From Geobacteraceae bacterium (GTDB lineage: Bacteria; Desulfobacterota; Desulfuromonadia; Geobacterales; Geobacteraceae), in assembly GCA_028683555.1 (NCBI GenBank), contig JAQUHN010000001.1, positions 1 through 64,000 of the forward strand: 64,000 nt of DNA, given 5' to 3'. Position numbers and translations under genes: made by a program. Positions 55,134-63,700 of this stretch are shown one piece after another (position 1 is the stretch's first letter; the number at the start of each line of letters is the position of its first letter). The notes under the pieces were generated by a model. That model was not told the DNA's origin. It saw only the letters and a program-made list of their open reading frames with translations, and made no database searches.

Positions 55134-55811
55134 ATGGTCATTCGGATTCTTGCGGTATGCCTGCTATGCCTGATTTCGGCTGCGGGGTACGGTTTTTGCG
55201 CGGACAACGGGAGCGTCGGCCTGTTCCCGGTCCGAAAAGGTGATTTGCTCGGTTTCATCGATCGTGCCGGTACCGTGGTCACCCCTCCCCAGTTTGATGA
55301 TTGGTCGGGAAGGTTCCGGGAGGACATGGCACGTGTCGAAGCGCACGGCAAGAAAGGGTATGTCAGCAGCCGTGGTGACGTTGCAATTCCACCGCAATAT
55401 GAAGATGCTGACGATTTCGTTGAAGGACTCGCCAGGGTTCGTGTCGGCAAAAAATGGGGGTATATCGACAAGTGGGGCAAAACGATAATCCGTCCTCTTT
55501 TCCAGGATTCCGAGGACTTTGCCGGCGGTTTGGCGCGGGTAAAATTAAACGACAAGTGGGGCTTTATCAACAGGAAAGGGGTTTTTGTCATTCAACCCCG
55601 GTTTGATGATGCCGATGATTTTCATGACGGCCTGGCCCGGGTTTGCCAGGATGACCGGTGGGGATTTATCGACAAATCGGGCAAGGTTGCCATCAACCCG
55701 GAATATCGCGGAGCGGATAATTTTTTTGACGGCCTTGCCGAGGTGGAGACCGCGGACGGCAAGGGCTATGTTGACAAGAATGGCGTTATGATCTGGAAGC
55801 CTTCACGGTAG
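55134..55811 (+). CDS. Exported WG-repeat protein
   Basis: 225 residues with a signal peptide (cut probably after FCA-D). The mature part is made of about six WG-type repeats of ~33 residues, each following the pattern F-x2-GLARV-x5-KWGYID-x3-K-x-I-I-x-P-x-F-x-D-A-D-D. Such repeats form beta-propeller-like structures used for binding partners, often in the envelope. No enzyme motif is present. The ATG follows AGGAGG. It is 20 bases after the metallopeptidase gene. Confidence 0.9.
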   Translation: MVIRILAVCLLCLISAAGYGFCADNGSVGLFPVRKGDLLGFIDRAGTVVTPPQFDDWSGRFREDMARVEAHGKKGYVSSRGDVAIPPQYEDADDFVEGLARVRVGKKWGYIDKWGKTIIRPLFQDSEDFAGGLARVKLNDKWGFINRKGVFVIQPRFDDADDFHDGLARVCQDDRWGFIDKSGKVAINPEYRGADNFFDGLAEVETADGKGYVDKNGVMIWKPSR

Positions 55812-55872
55812 CGCCGTTGCACATGGTGATGTTTCATTCCGACAGATGTGCCGCAGATGGAGATGCCTGAAT

Positions 55873-58176
55873 ATGCCAGAAGTGAAGATCGGTGCGGACG
55901 GAAAACTGCAGTTGCCGGAGGACATCCTGGCCGGGCTTGGTCTCGGGGCAGGAGATACCGTCCTGATTGAAATGGATGGCGGCAAAGCAGTCCTGTCCCG
56001 GGCTGTTGCCGCTTGCCCTGGTGTTGCAGCGGGACAACTCCGGGATGCAATCAGTCGGAAAAATCTGGAAGCCTCCATGCGTTTCATCAGGGGGGTTGGC
56101 CCGAAGATGGCGGAACTTCTCGCCAAAAAAGGAATTCAGGTCGTCGAGGATGCCCTGTACCATCTTCCCAGCCGCTACGAAGACCGCAGACGGCTTCGTT
56201 TGATCGAGGAATTACGCCCCGGATGGGTCGAGGTCTTTCATGCCGAGGTACAAGTTGCCGATGCCGTTGTCGCAAAAGGGGGGCGCAGGTTTTTCGAAGC
56301 AGTGGTCGGCGATGACAGTGGTTCAATCGTCCTGAAATGGTTCCATTGCAACCCTCGTTACATGAAGGGAGTCTGGCAGCCCGGCAAAAAAGGGATTTTC
56401 ACCGGCGAGGTGGTGCTGTACGGGTCGCGGCGGGAAATTCACCATCCCGAGGTGGAGTGGCTGAAGGAGGGTGAAGACATTGCCTCGGTCGTGGCCGGCG
56501 ATCCGGTCAATTTCGGCCGGACGGTTCCGGTTTACCCTCTTACCGAGGGGCTTCATCAGAAAGCCCTGCGCAAGGTGCTCAAGGAAGTGGTCGACAGCTG
56601 TTCCCGTTCGGTGGCGACCCATATCCCTGATGACATAATGGTGCGGCGGTCGTTGATGCCGCTGACCGATGCGCTCAATGAGGTCCATTTCCCCGGCAAT
56701 GATGCTGATATTACCGTGCTGAACAGTCATGCCACGAAAGCTCACCGGACGCTTGCCTTTGACGAGCTCTTCTTCTTTCAACTCGGGCTGGCGCTGAAGA
56801 GGCAGGGAACTTCCCTGGAAGATGGCATCCCGTTCCAGATATCACATAAATACACCCGACCCCTGCTGAAAATGCTTCCCTACTCGCTCACTGCCGCCCA
56901 GAAGAGGGTCCTGTCGGAAATCAAGCAAGATATGTCTTGTCCTGCTCCGATGTATCGCCTGGTGCAGGGTGATGTGGGGAGCGGCAAGACCATAGTTGCT
57001 CTCCTGGCAGCGCTGCTTGCGGTTGAAAATGATTGTCAGGCCGCCATAATGGCCCCCACAGAGCTTCTTGCCGAGCAGCATTTTCTGAATATTCACAAGC
57101 TCTGCGAGCAGTTGGGCATTGCGGTGCGGTTGTTGAGTTTGGCTGTCAAGGGGAAAGAGCGGACAGCGACACTGGAAGCCATAGCATCGGGGACCGTGCA
57201 GATTGTTGTCGGGACGCATGCGGTTATCCAGGAGAAGGTGCTGTTCCGGCGTCTCGGTCTTGGCATTATCGATGAGCAGCACCGTTTCGGCGTCCTGCAA
57301 CGGGGGGGACTGAAGAAAAAAGGTGCCTGCCCGCACATCCTGGTTATGACTGCGACTCCGATTCCCCGTTCTCTTGCCATGACGGTTTACGGCGATCTTT
57401 CCCTGTCGGTGATTGACGAACTTCCGCCGGGACGAACACCCGTTGCGACCCGGGTCTGTTCCGAGTCGCAGCGATCGCAGGTCTACCGGCTTATCAAGGA
57501 CGAGGTTCGCTCCGGCCGGCAGGCCTATCTTATCTGTCCCCTGGTGGAGGAGTCGGAAAAATCTGAGCTGCGGGCAGCCACCCAGATGGCGGAACACCTT
57601 GCCGCCGAAATTTTTCCGGAACTGCGCATCGGTCTTCTCCATGGGAGGCTCAAGCCGGAAGAAAAGGAGACGGTAATGGCTTCCTTCAAGGCGCGAGAAT
57701 TGGATGTCCTGGTTGCCACCACCGTCATTGAGGTCGGAATCGACGTTCCGAATGCAACCGTCATGGTTGTGGAGCACGCCGATCGCTTCGGCTTGTCCCA
57801 GCTTCACCAGTTGCGTGGCCGAGTGGGGAGGGGGAGCGGTCATTCCCGCTGCATCCTGCTGGCCGGAGGGAGCTTGTCCGATGAGGCCCGGCAGCGACTG
57901 AAAGTTATGGAAGAAACCACCGACGGTTTCCGAATTGCAGAAGCTGACCTGGAGCTGCGCGGCCCGGGGGATTTTCTTGGTACCCGCCAGGCCGGGTTGC
58001 CCGATTTTCGGGTGGCGCATATTCTCCGGGATGCAAGGATTCTTGAGGAAGCCCGCCACGAGGCGTTTGCCCTGGTGGCGAAGGATCCGGGCTTGTCGGC
58101 AATCGAAAATTCTCTGCTACGGGACGAGTTGCTGTGGCGATGGGGAGGGCGGTTGGAACTGGCAGTGGTTGCCTGA
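55873..58176 (+). CDS. recG: ATP-dependent DNA helicase RecG with AbrB-like N-terminal extension
   Basis: 767 residues. RecG drives fork regression and branch migration. The wedge begins near residue 70 (FIRGVGPKMAELLAKKGI...LYHLPSRYEDRR). The helicase domains carry QGDVGSGKT (Walker A), GIIDEQHRFGV (DEQH), TATPIPRSLAMT, ATTVIEVGIDVPNA and QLRGRVGRG. RecG is usually about 690-700 residues, so there are about 65 extra at the N-terminus. Residues 2-43 (VKIGADGKLQLPEDILAGLG, then AGDTVLIEMDGG and AVLSR) look like an AbrB/MazE swapped-hairpin domain. The start at 55873 is the ATG directly before that domain; no strong ribosome site precedes it. Confidence 0.93.
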   Translation: MPEVKIGADGKLQLPEDILAGLGLGAGDTVLIEMDGGKAVLSRAVAACPGVAAGQLRDAISRKNLEASMRFIRGVGPKMAELLAKKGIQVVEDALYHLPSRYEDRRRLRLIEELRPGWVEVFHAEVQVADAVVAKGGRRFFEAVVGDDSGSIVLKWFHCNPRYMKGVWQPGKKGIFTGEVVLYGSRREIHHPEVEWLKEGEDIASVVAGDPVNFGRTVPVYPLTEGLHQKALRKVLKEVVDSCSRSVATHIPDDIMVRRSLMPLTDALNEVHFPGNDADITVLNSHATKAHRTLAFDELFFFQLGLALKRQGTSLEDGIPFQISHKYTRPLLKMLPYSLTAAQKRVLSEIKQDMSCPAPMYRLVQGDVGSGKTIVALLAALLAVENDCQAAIMAPTELLAEQHFLNIHKLCEQLGIAVRLLSLAVKGKERTATLEAIASGTVQIVVGTHAVIQEKVLFRRLGLGIIDEQHRFGVLQRGGLKKKGACPHILVMTATPIPRSLAMTVYGDLSLSVIDELPPGRTPVATRVCSESQRSQVYRLIKDEVRSGRQAYLICPLVEESEKSELRAATQMAEHLAAEIFPELRIGLLHGRLKPEEKETVMASFKARELDVLVATTVIEVGIDVPNATVMVVEHADRFGLSQLHQLRGRVGRGSGHSRCILLAGGSLSDEARQRLKVMEETTDGFRIAEADLELRGPGDFLGTRQAGLPDFRVAHILRDARILEEARHEAFALVAKDPGLSAIENSLLRDELLWRWGGRLELAVVA

Positions 58177-58189
58177 TGTGCTGACATAA

Positions 58190-58220
58190 AGAAACCCGCT
58201 GACATGGTCAGCGGGTTTCT
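58190..58220. terminator. Bidirectional terminator between recG and the cold-shock gene
   Basis: AGAAACCCGCTGAC (58190-58203) pairs with GTCAGCGGGTTTCT (58207-58220) around ATG. It serves both convergent genes. Confidence 0.8.
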
Positions 58221-58254
58221 CTGTCATATGAGATGAATGCAGCGCTAAAAGCTG

Positions 58255-58455
58255 TTACATCTTCCTGACGTTTGAGGCCTGGAGTCCCTTGGGACCGTTG
58301 ACCACGTCAAAGGTTACCAGTTCGCCTTCGGCGAGGGTCTTGAAACCATCTGCCTCGATGGCAGAGAAGTGAACGAAAACGTCTTCTCCGTTCTCCTGCT
58401 CAATAAAACCAAACCCTTTTGCATCGTTGAACCATTTAACTTTACCCTGAGCCAT
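58255..58455 (-). CDS. Cold-shock domain protein
   Basis: 66 residues forming one cold-shock domain. The RNA-binding motifs KGFGFIEQ (RNP1-like) and VFVHFSAI (RNP2) are present, as is the start [14 protein letters not shown]. The protein binds single-stranded nucleic acid and opens RNA structure. Whether it is induced by cold is not known. A promoter at 58624-58652 would give a leader of about 160 bases, which is typical for temperature-controlled csp genes. Confidence 0.96.
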   Translation of the reverse strand: MAQGKVKWFNDAKGFGFIEQENGEDVFVHFSAIEADGFKTLAEGELVTFDVVNGPKGLQASNVRKM

Positions 58456-58793
58456 TTTCCTACCTCCTTTCTTGCTTCCGGAACTTCAGTCCCGAAATTT
58501 CACGGAACGCTGACATCTTAAGTTTCCGGAGTCTTGAGGCAGAAAAACAACGAAGCAGGTGTTCATAATGCTTCAGCGCGCTTTCTTCACTCAGCGATAA
58601 CTTCCGAAACTTACTTAGGGTATGACATAGCAGGGAGCTTTAGATATGTCAAGCAAATTTTGAGCAAACTCGTGTCTTCTGCAGTTGATAGAAACTTCTG
58701 TTCTGTGTGTAATGGTCTGTCGGATGGCTGGTGTCGAACGGAGCGGGAAGGAGATGTAACGGTTTTCTTGTGGAATCGCCCTGTCGCAACTTG
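58456..58793. other. Leader and promoter region of the cold-shock gene
   Basis: About 340 bases. It holds the promoter at 58624-58652 and the predicted leader 58456-58617, with repeated TTCCGGA-type short palindromes. The plus-strand 101-residue frame (58534-58839) shows no ribosome site and is a shadow. Confidence 0.55.
58624..58652 (-). promoter_or_regulatory. Sigma-70 promoter of the cold-shock gene
   Basis: On the minus strand TTGACA (58647-58652) and TATGTC (58624-58629) are 17 bases apart. The -35 box is perfect. Confidence 0.7.
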
Positions 58794-59822
58794 TCAGAAG
58801 GTGTTTATTTTCCTGATAAACGCCATGAGTAAGCCGTAGTGCTGGTGATTGAATCGCAATGATATGCGGTGGAGGTGCAGCAGGTCAGGTTGGTCAGACT
58901 CTTCCGGAAAGGGCGTGCAGGCACAGATCCTGGTGCCGGGCAGTCGCAGTTCGGGAAACTCGTCCTCCAGGTTCTCGATGTTTTCTTTGCTCAGCTCCTT
59001 GGTGAGTCGGAAAATAAGATGGCTGTTGACGAAGCGGAGCGAATGATAGATCCGGTAGAAATCCTCGATTACCTGGATCGCCTCTTTTTCGTCCTGGGTT
59101 ATGGTGAAGATGGAAAAATCCTCGCCGGAAATAAAACCTTTGCCAAACAGGCATTCCTTTACGAATTCGAGCCATCTTTTCCAGTAGCCGTCTTCGTCGT
59201 CCAGCAGAACGAGCGGCTTGGGCGATGTCTTGCCGGTCTGGATCAGGGTAAACACTTCCATTGCTTCGTCCAGGGTGCCGAAGCCTCCCGGGAAGACGGC
59301 AATGGCATCGGTCTCTTTTACAAAGGCCACCTTGCGGGTAAAAAAGTGCTTGTAGGTAATCAATCGCGGGTTGGCCAGCATGACATAGTTGGGCATCTGC
59401 TCAAAGGGGAGCCTGATATTGACGGCAAAAGAGTTTTCGGCTTCGGCGCCTTCGTTGCCGGCTTCCATGATTCCGCCGCCACCGCCGGTAATGATCATGT
59501 AGCCCTTATCCGCCAGGAGTCTGCTGAAGGCGACGCACTTGCCGAACATGGGGTCATCCCGTTCCGTTCTGGCGGAGCCGAAGATGGTAACCTTTTTCTT
59601 CTGCCGGTAGGGAGCGAATACCTTGTTGGTGTAGCGCATCTCCTTCATGGTGCTGTTGAGCAGCTTCTGGTCGGCAAGATAATCGCTTTCCTGGCCGGCC
59701 TTGAGAGCAGTGATGATCATTTCGCGGACTGATGCGGGGTGGTGGATTCCTTCCGCTGTTTCAATAAGTTGGTCGATGATCTCGTCCAAACCTTTATTGT
59801 CTCGTGAAAATTTCAGTTCCAT
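58794..59822 (-). CDS. LOG-family (TIGR00730-like) Rossmann-fold protein
   Basis: 342 residues. The nucleotide-binding core has VTIFGSARTERDDP, ITGGGGGIMEAGNEGA and the signature PGGFGTLDEAMEV. These are the marks of LOG/lysine decarboxylase-like proteins. Many of these are nucleoside-5'-monophosphate phosphoribohydrolases that release cytokinin-like bases; the bacterial role is often unknown. The protein has extra N-terminal (~85 residues) and C-terminal (~80 residues) parts compared with the ~190-residue core. The ATG at 59822 follows AAAGGAG by twelve bases. Confidence 0.85.
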   Translation of the reverse strand: MELKFSRDNKGLDEIIDQLIETAEGIHHPASVREMIITALKAGQESDYLADQKLLNSTMKEMRYTNKVFAPYRQKKKVTIFGSARTERDDPMFGKCVAFSRLLADKGYMIITGGGGGIMEAGNEGAEAENSFAVNIRLPFEQMPNYVMLANPRLITYKHFFTRKVAFVKETDAIAVFPGGFGTLDEAMEVFTLIQTGKTSPKPLVLLDDEDGYWKRWLEFVKECLFGKGFISGEDFSIFTITQDEKEAIQVIEDFYRIYHSLRFVNSHLIFRLTKELSKENIENLEDEFPELRLPGTRICACTPFPEESDQPDLLHLHRISLRFNHQHYGLLMAFIRKINTF

Positions 59823-60085
59823 GGTACGGGGGCGCTCCTTTGTAATTGGGGGCACTATAGCACTCTTCAGGTTCCATGGTAAACAAGAGAAGCTTGTTGA
59901 GCATTATTAATTTGATTTATCGAAGCGTTTTGATTAGATTAAGCGGATAATTACGTTTGCTCCGACCAACTCGGGGATGGTGACGCGGGCTTTAGCCCGT
60001 TTTCGCCACGTGCCCCTTGCGGATGGTGGCCTCCCGCCATGTCATGGGCAGCCGTAAGCATATAGAAATGAAAGGAATCGAATTG

Positions 60086-61375
60086 ATGGGGAAGACAACA
60101 GCTGAAAAGATATTTGCCAGTCACCTGGTTGATGAGCCGTTTCCCGGAGCCAAGGTGCTCCGGCTCGATGTGGTCATGTGCCACGAGATAACGACTCCCA
60201 TTGCCATTGCCGATCTCGTGGCGAGGGGGAAGGACCGGGTCTTCGATCCGACCAAGATCAAGGCGGTTATTGACCACGTAACGCCGAGCAAGGACAGCAA
60301 GACCGCTACCCAGGCGAAGATCCTGCGCGATTGGGCGAGACGGCAAGGAGTCCGGGATTTCTTCGACGTTGGTGCCAACGGCGTCTGTCACGCACTGTTT
60401 CCGGAGAAGGGTTTTATCCGCCCCGGTTATACCATCATCATGGGCGACTCCCATACCTGCACCCATGGCGCTTTCGGTGCTTTTGCCGCAGGTGTCGGCA
60501 CAACCGACCTTGAGGTGGGGATTCTCAAGGGCGTCTGCGCCTTCCGCGAGCCGAAGACAATCCGGATAAATCTTAACGGAACTCTTCCGCGGGGAGTCTA
60601 TGCCAAGGATGTAATCCTCTATGTTATCGGTCAACTCGGGGTGAATGGCGCCACTGACCGGGTTCTGGAGTTCCGCGGACCGGTGGTGGACGCCATGTCG
60701 ATGGAATCCCGCATGACCCTCACCAATATGGCTATCGAAGCAGGTGGCACATCGGGGATCTGCATGCCGGATCAGGTGACGGTCGACTATCTCTGGCCGT
60801 TTATCAAGGATCAATTTGCGTCAAAAGAGGCTGCGGTGGCAGAATTCCGTTCCTGGTGGTCGGATGATGATGCCAGCTACGACAAGGTCTATGACTTCGA
60901 TCTTTCCGAACTGGAGCCCCTGGTTACCTTCGGCTACAAGCCCGACCAAGTGAAAACGGTAACGGAGATGGCAGGGACACCGGTTGACCAGGTATACCTC
61001 GGATCCTGCACCAATGGCCGCCTGGAGGACCTCCGTGTGGCCGCTTCCATGTTGAAGGGGAGAACCCTTGCCCCCACGGTTCGCGGCATTCTTTCGCCGG
61101 CCACGCCGAAAGTGTTCCAGGACGCATTGAAAGAGGGCCTGATCGATGTGTTCATGGAAGCCGGTTTTTGCGTAACGAACCCCACCTGTGGCGCCTGCCT
61201 CGGCATGAGTACCGGTGTTCTCGCCGAAGGTGAGGTCTGCGCTGCCACTACCAACCGGAATTTCCAGGGACGGATGGGGAAGGGCGGCATGGTCCACCTT
61301 CTTTCGCCAGCCAGCAGCATTGCCGCGGCAATTGAAGGGAAAATCGCCGATCCGAGAAAGTACCTGCCCGAATAA
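60086..61375 (+). CDS. leuC: 3-isopropylmalate dehydratase, large subunit
   Basis: 429 residues, the shorter (archaeal-type) LeuC form. The enzyme isomerises 2- and 3-isopropylmalate in leucine synthesis. The [4Fe-4S] cysteines lie in LGSCTNGR and in NPTCGACLG. DSHTCTHGAFG and the early MCHEITTPIA segment carry substrate contacts. The ATG at 60086 follows AAAGGA; the open frame extends to 60017 but has no better site. The same family includes homoaconitase and dimethylmalate dehydratase, so the exact substrate is likely but not proven. leuD follows 144 bases later. A GC-rich hairpin (59980-60009) lies in the leader. Confidence 0.9.
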   Translation: MGKTTAEKIFASHLVDEPFPGAKVLRLDVVMCHEITTPIAIADLVARGKDRVFDPTKIKAVIDHVTPSKDSKTATQAKILRDWARRQGVRDFFDVGANGVCHALFPEKGFIRPGYTIIMGDSHTCTHGAFGAFAAGVGTTDLEVGILKGVCAFREPKTIRINLNGTLPRGVYAKDVILYVIGQLGVNGATDRVLEFRGPVVDAMSMESRMTLTNMAIEAGGTSGICMPDQVTVDYLWPFIKDQFASKEAAVAEFRSWWSDDDASYDKVYDFDLSELEPLVTFGYKPDQVKTVTEMAGTPVDQVYLGSCTNGRLEDLRVAASMLKGRTLAPTVRGILSPATPKVFQDALKEGLIDVFMEAGFCVTNPTCGACLGMSTGVLAEGEVCAATTNRNFQGRMGKGGMVHLLSPASSIAAAIEGKIADPRKYLPE

Positions 61376-61519
61376 GGAACGGTCCGGGCATGACAGGGTT
61401 CGGCTGTCCTTTGCCGGAACAAGCCCTGTCGGCGAAACGATGTGACGAATCCCCGATCTCGGGGAGCCTGTCCCGGCAGCAACGGGCAGGAAACAAAATT
61501 TCAATTCAGGAGTGGATGT

Positions 61520-62047
61520 ATGAAAACCTTTGGCGGTCCCGTACTTTTTTTAGACCGTGACGACATAAATACTGACGAAATCATTCCGGCCCGTTATCTG
61601 ACCGAAATCACCAAGGAAGATCTCAAGCCGTATATTCTCGAAGATCTGAAGCTGCCCGGTTTTGATCCGAAGGGAGAAACCACGAAAGCTGCCAGGGTAA
61701 TCGTAACCCGGGCGAATTTCGGCTGCGGATCTTCGCGGGAGCATGCGCCGTGGGTGTTTGAGGTGAACGGGATCACGGCGGTTATTGCCGAGTCCTTTGC
61801 CCGGATTTTCCGTCAGAATATGTTCAACTGCGGCATGACGGCAATTGAATTGAAAAAGGACGTTATTGACGCGCTCTTTTCCTATCAGGATTGTCCGGAC
61901 ACTTGCATTACCCTCGATCTGGTAGGGCAAACTCTCACTGTTCAGGGTGGGGGGCGCGAAGAATCCTTTGCTTTCGAGATTGCGCCCTTCGACAAGGCAC
62001 TTGTTCTGGCTGGTGGCTGGGTCGATTACGCCGATAAGAAATACTGA
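61520..62047 (+). CDS. leuD: 3-isopropylmalate dehydratase, small subunit
   Basis: 175 residues, the swivel domain that pairs with LeuC. The family start VLFLDRDDINTDEIIPARYL, the NFGCGSSREHAPW motif and the ITAVIAESFARIFRQNMFNCG segment are present. The ATG at 61520 follows CAGGAGTGG. The upstream in-frame extension to 61442 lacks family similarity. Confidence 0.93.
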   Translation: MKTFGGPVLFLDRDDINTDEIIPARYLTEITKEDLKPYILEDLKLPGFDPKGETTKAARVIVTRANFGCGSSREHAPWVFEVNGITAVIAESFARIFRQNMFNCGMTAIELKKDVIDALFSYQDCPDTCITLDLVGQTLTVQGGGREESFAFEIAPFDKALVLAGGWVDYADKKY

Positions 62048-62179
62048 TAGCGAATTCCGGGCAGGGGTGCAGGGGCCTGGCTGTTCTCGGACAGGTCTTC
62101 CGGGGCGTGATCTTTTCCATTGACACCTCGACAATCATGGGAAATAATTGCGCATTTTTCCAATATGTCCCGAGAATTC

Positions 62180-63700
62180 ATGAATAAACCAATGACTGGC
62201 AAAATATTCTTTCTGCTTCTTTTCCTCATTCTGTCTGTTGCGTCTCCGCTGCATGCCGAGGAGCCGCAACAGACAGAAGAAGAGAAAGGGTCCATCATCA
62301 CCTTCTGGCCGCTCTTCGACTACCGGGAGAGCCCCCGTGAAGGTTTCAGCAATCTGTCCATTCTCGGACCTCTTGTTAAATTCCAGCGTACCGGCTCAAC
62401 GGAAGACACTGCTGTTCGGCCATTTTTCTACCGAACCGAAGATGTCGGGGATGACGGGGAACGCACCGAATATCTGTATCCGCTTGCCTCAACCGAGACA
62501 TGGAGCGAGGGGAAATATCTCCAGGTCCTGCACCTGTTTCAGAAAAGAACGCCGTTGCCGGGTGTTGAGGAAAGCCGGGGGACGATGCTGTTTCCCTTCT
62601 ATATCAGCGGAACTTCTGAAAAATACGGCCACTATGTTTCGGTCTTCCCTTTTTATGGCGATATTTATGACCGCTTCTTCCGGGATGAGTATCATTATGT
62701 CCTCTTTCCGCTCTATGGCCGGACCGTAAAGAACGGCACCGAGACACGCAACTATCTCTATCCGTTCTTTTCCCTGACCAAGGGTGAAAAGGAGAGCGGC
62801 TATCAGTTCTGGCCGTTGTACGGACAGGCGGAAAAAGAAGGGGTATACCGTAAACGCTTTGCCCTGTGGCCCATTTTCCTGCAGGAGGAAACGGGGCTCG
62901 ATACCGAGGCGCCAAACCGGAAGTTTTACCTCTTTCCTTTCTATACCTCTTCCGAGTCGAAGAAACGGACCGAGAAGCATTACCTGTGGCCTTTTTTCGG
63001 CTATGTGTCCGACCGGGAGAAAAAACTCGAGGAGCGCGACTATTTGTGGCCGTTTCTTGTTACTGTGCGGGGTGAATCGAGAACCGTTGACCGTTACCTC
63101 CCCTTCTACAGTGAAGACCGCCGCAAAAACAGCCTGAAACGTTGGTATCTGTGGCCTTTTTACAGCCATCAGGAACTGAATTCGGAAAGCTATCAGCAGA
63201 CGCGCGACAGGTTCCTGTTTTTTCTCTATTCCGACACGACCGAAACCTGGACCATCGACGACAAGCAGCGGCGCAGGGTTGCCTGCTGGCCCCTGTTTAC
63301 CTACCGTAGCGATGAACGGGGCGTGAAAACGGTTACCTTTCCTGCCCCGGTCGAGCCAATTCTCAACAAGGAAGGCATTGAGAAGAGCTGGGCTCCGCTT
63401 TGGCGTCTCTATATACAGCGCTGGAACGACGCCGGCGATTCGGCGGTTTCTTTTCTTTGGAACCTTTATTGGCACGAGAGTCGGAAAGATGGCCTTGCCT
63501 ATGAATTGTTTCCCTTTATTTCCTACCGGTCCGAGCAAAAGCGAACGCAACTGGACCTGTTGAAGGGGTTGATTCACTACCGGAAACATAACGAAGAAAA
63601 TGAACTCAGGTTTCTGTGGCTTCCCTTCGGCATTGAGTGGGGTAAGCCGGTCATAACGGACCAACAGCAGCCTGGCATGGATACGAGGAGCGGATTGTGA
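62180..63700 (+). CDS. Exported aromatic-repeat protein, unknown function
   Basis: About 506 residues. The signal peptide ends near PLHA-E. The mature protein consists of about twenty short repeats with the core W/Y-P-F/L-F/Y, such as FWPLFDY, LFPFYIS, VFPFYGD, LFPLYGR, LYPFFSL, LWPFFGY, LWPFYSH and CWPLFTY. They are spaced about 20-25 residues apart and separated by charged turns. This pattern predicts many short beta-strands with aromatic belts, perhaps an outer-membrane barrel. I know no function. It overlaps the MlaE-type permease gene (TGATG), so a role with that lipid transporter is an inference. The start among 62165, 62180 and 62192 is not certain. Confidence 0.78.
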   Translation: MNKPMTGKIFFLLLFLILSVASPLHAEEPQQTEEEKGSIITFWPLFDYRESPREGFSNLSILGPLVKFQRTGSTEDTAVRPFFYRTEDVGDDGERTEYLYPLASTETWSEGKYLQVLHLFQKRTPLPGVEESRGTMLFPFYISGTSEKYGHYVSVFPFYGDIYDRFFRDEYHYVLFPLYGRTVKNGTETRNYLYPFFSLTKGEKESGYQFWPLYGQAEKEGVYRKRFALWPIFLQEETGLDTEAPNRKFYLFPFYTSSESKKRTEKHYLWPFFGYVSDREKKLEERDYLWPFLVTVRGESRTVDRYLPFYSEDRRKNSLKRWYLWPFYSHQELNSESYQQTRDRFLFFLYSDTTETWTIDDKQRRRVACWPLFTYRSDERGVKTVTFPAPVEPILNKEGIEKSWAPLWRLYIQRWNDAGDSAVSFLWNLYWHESRKDGLAYELFPFISYRSEQKRTQLDLLKGLIHYRKHNEENELRFLWLPFGIEWGKPVITDQQQPGMDTRSGL

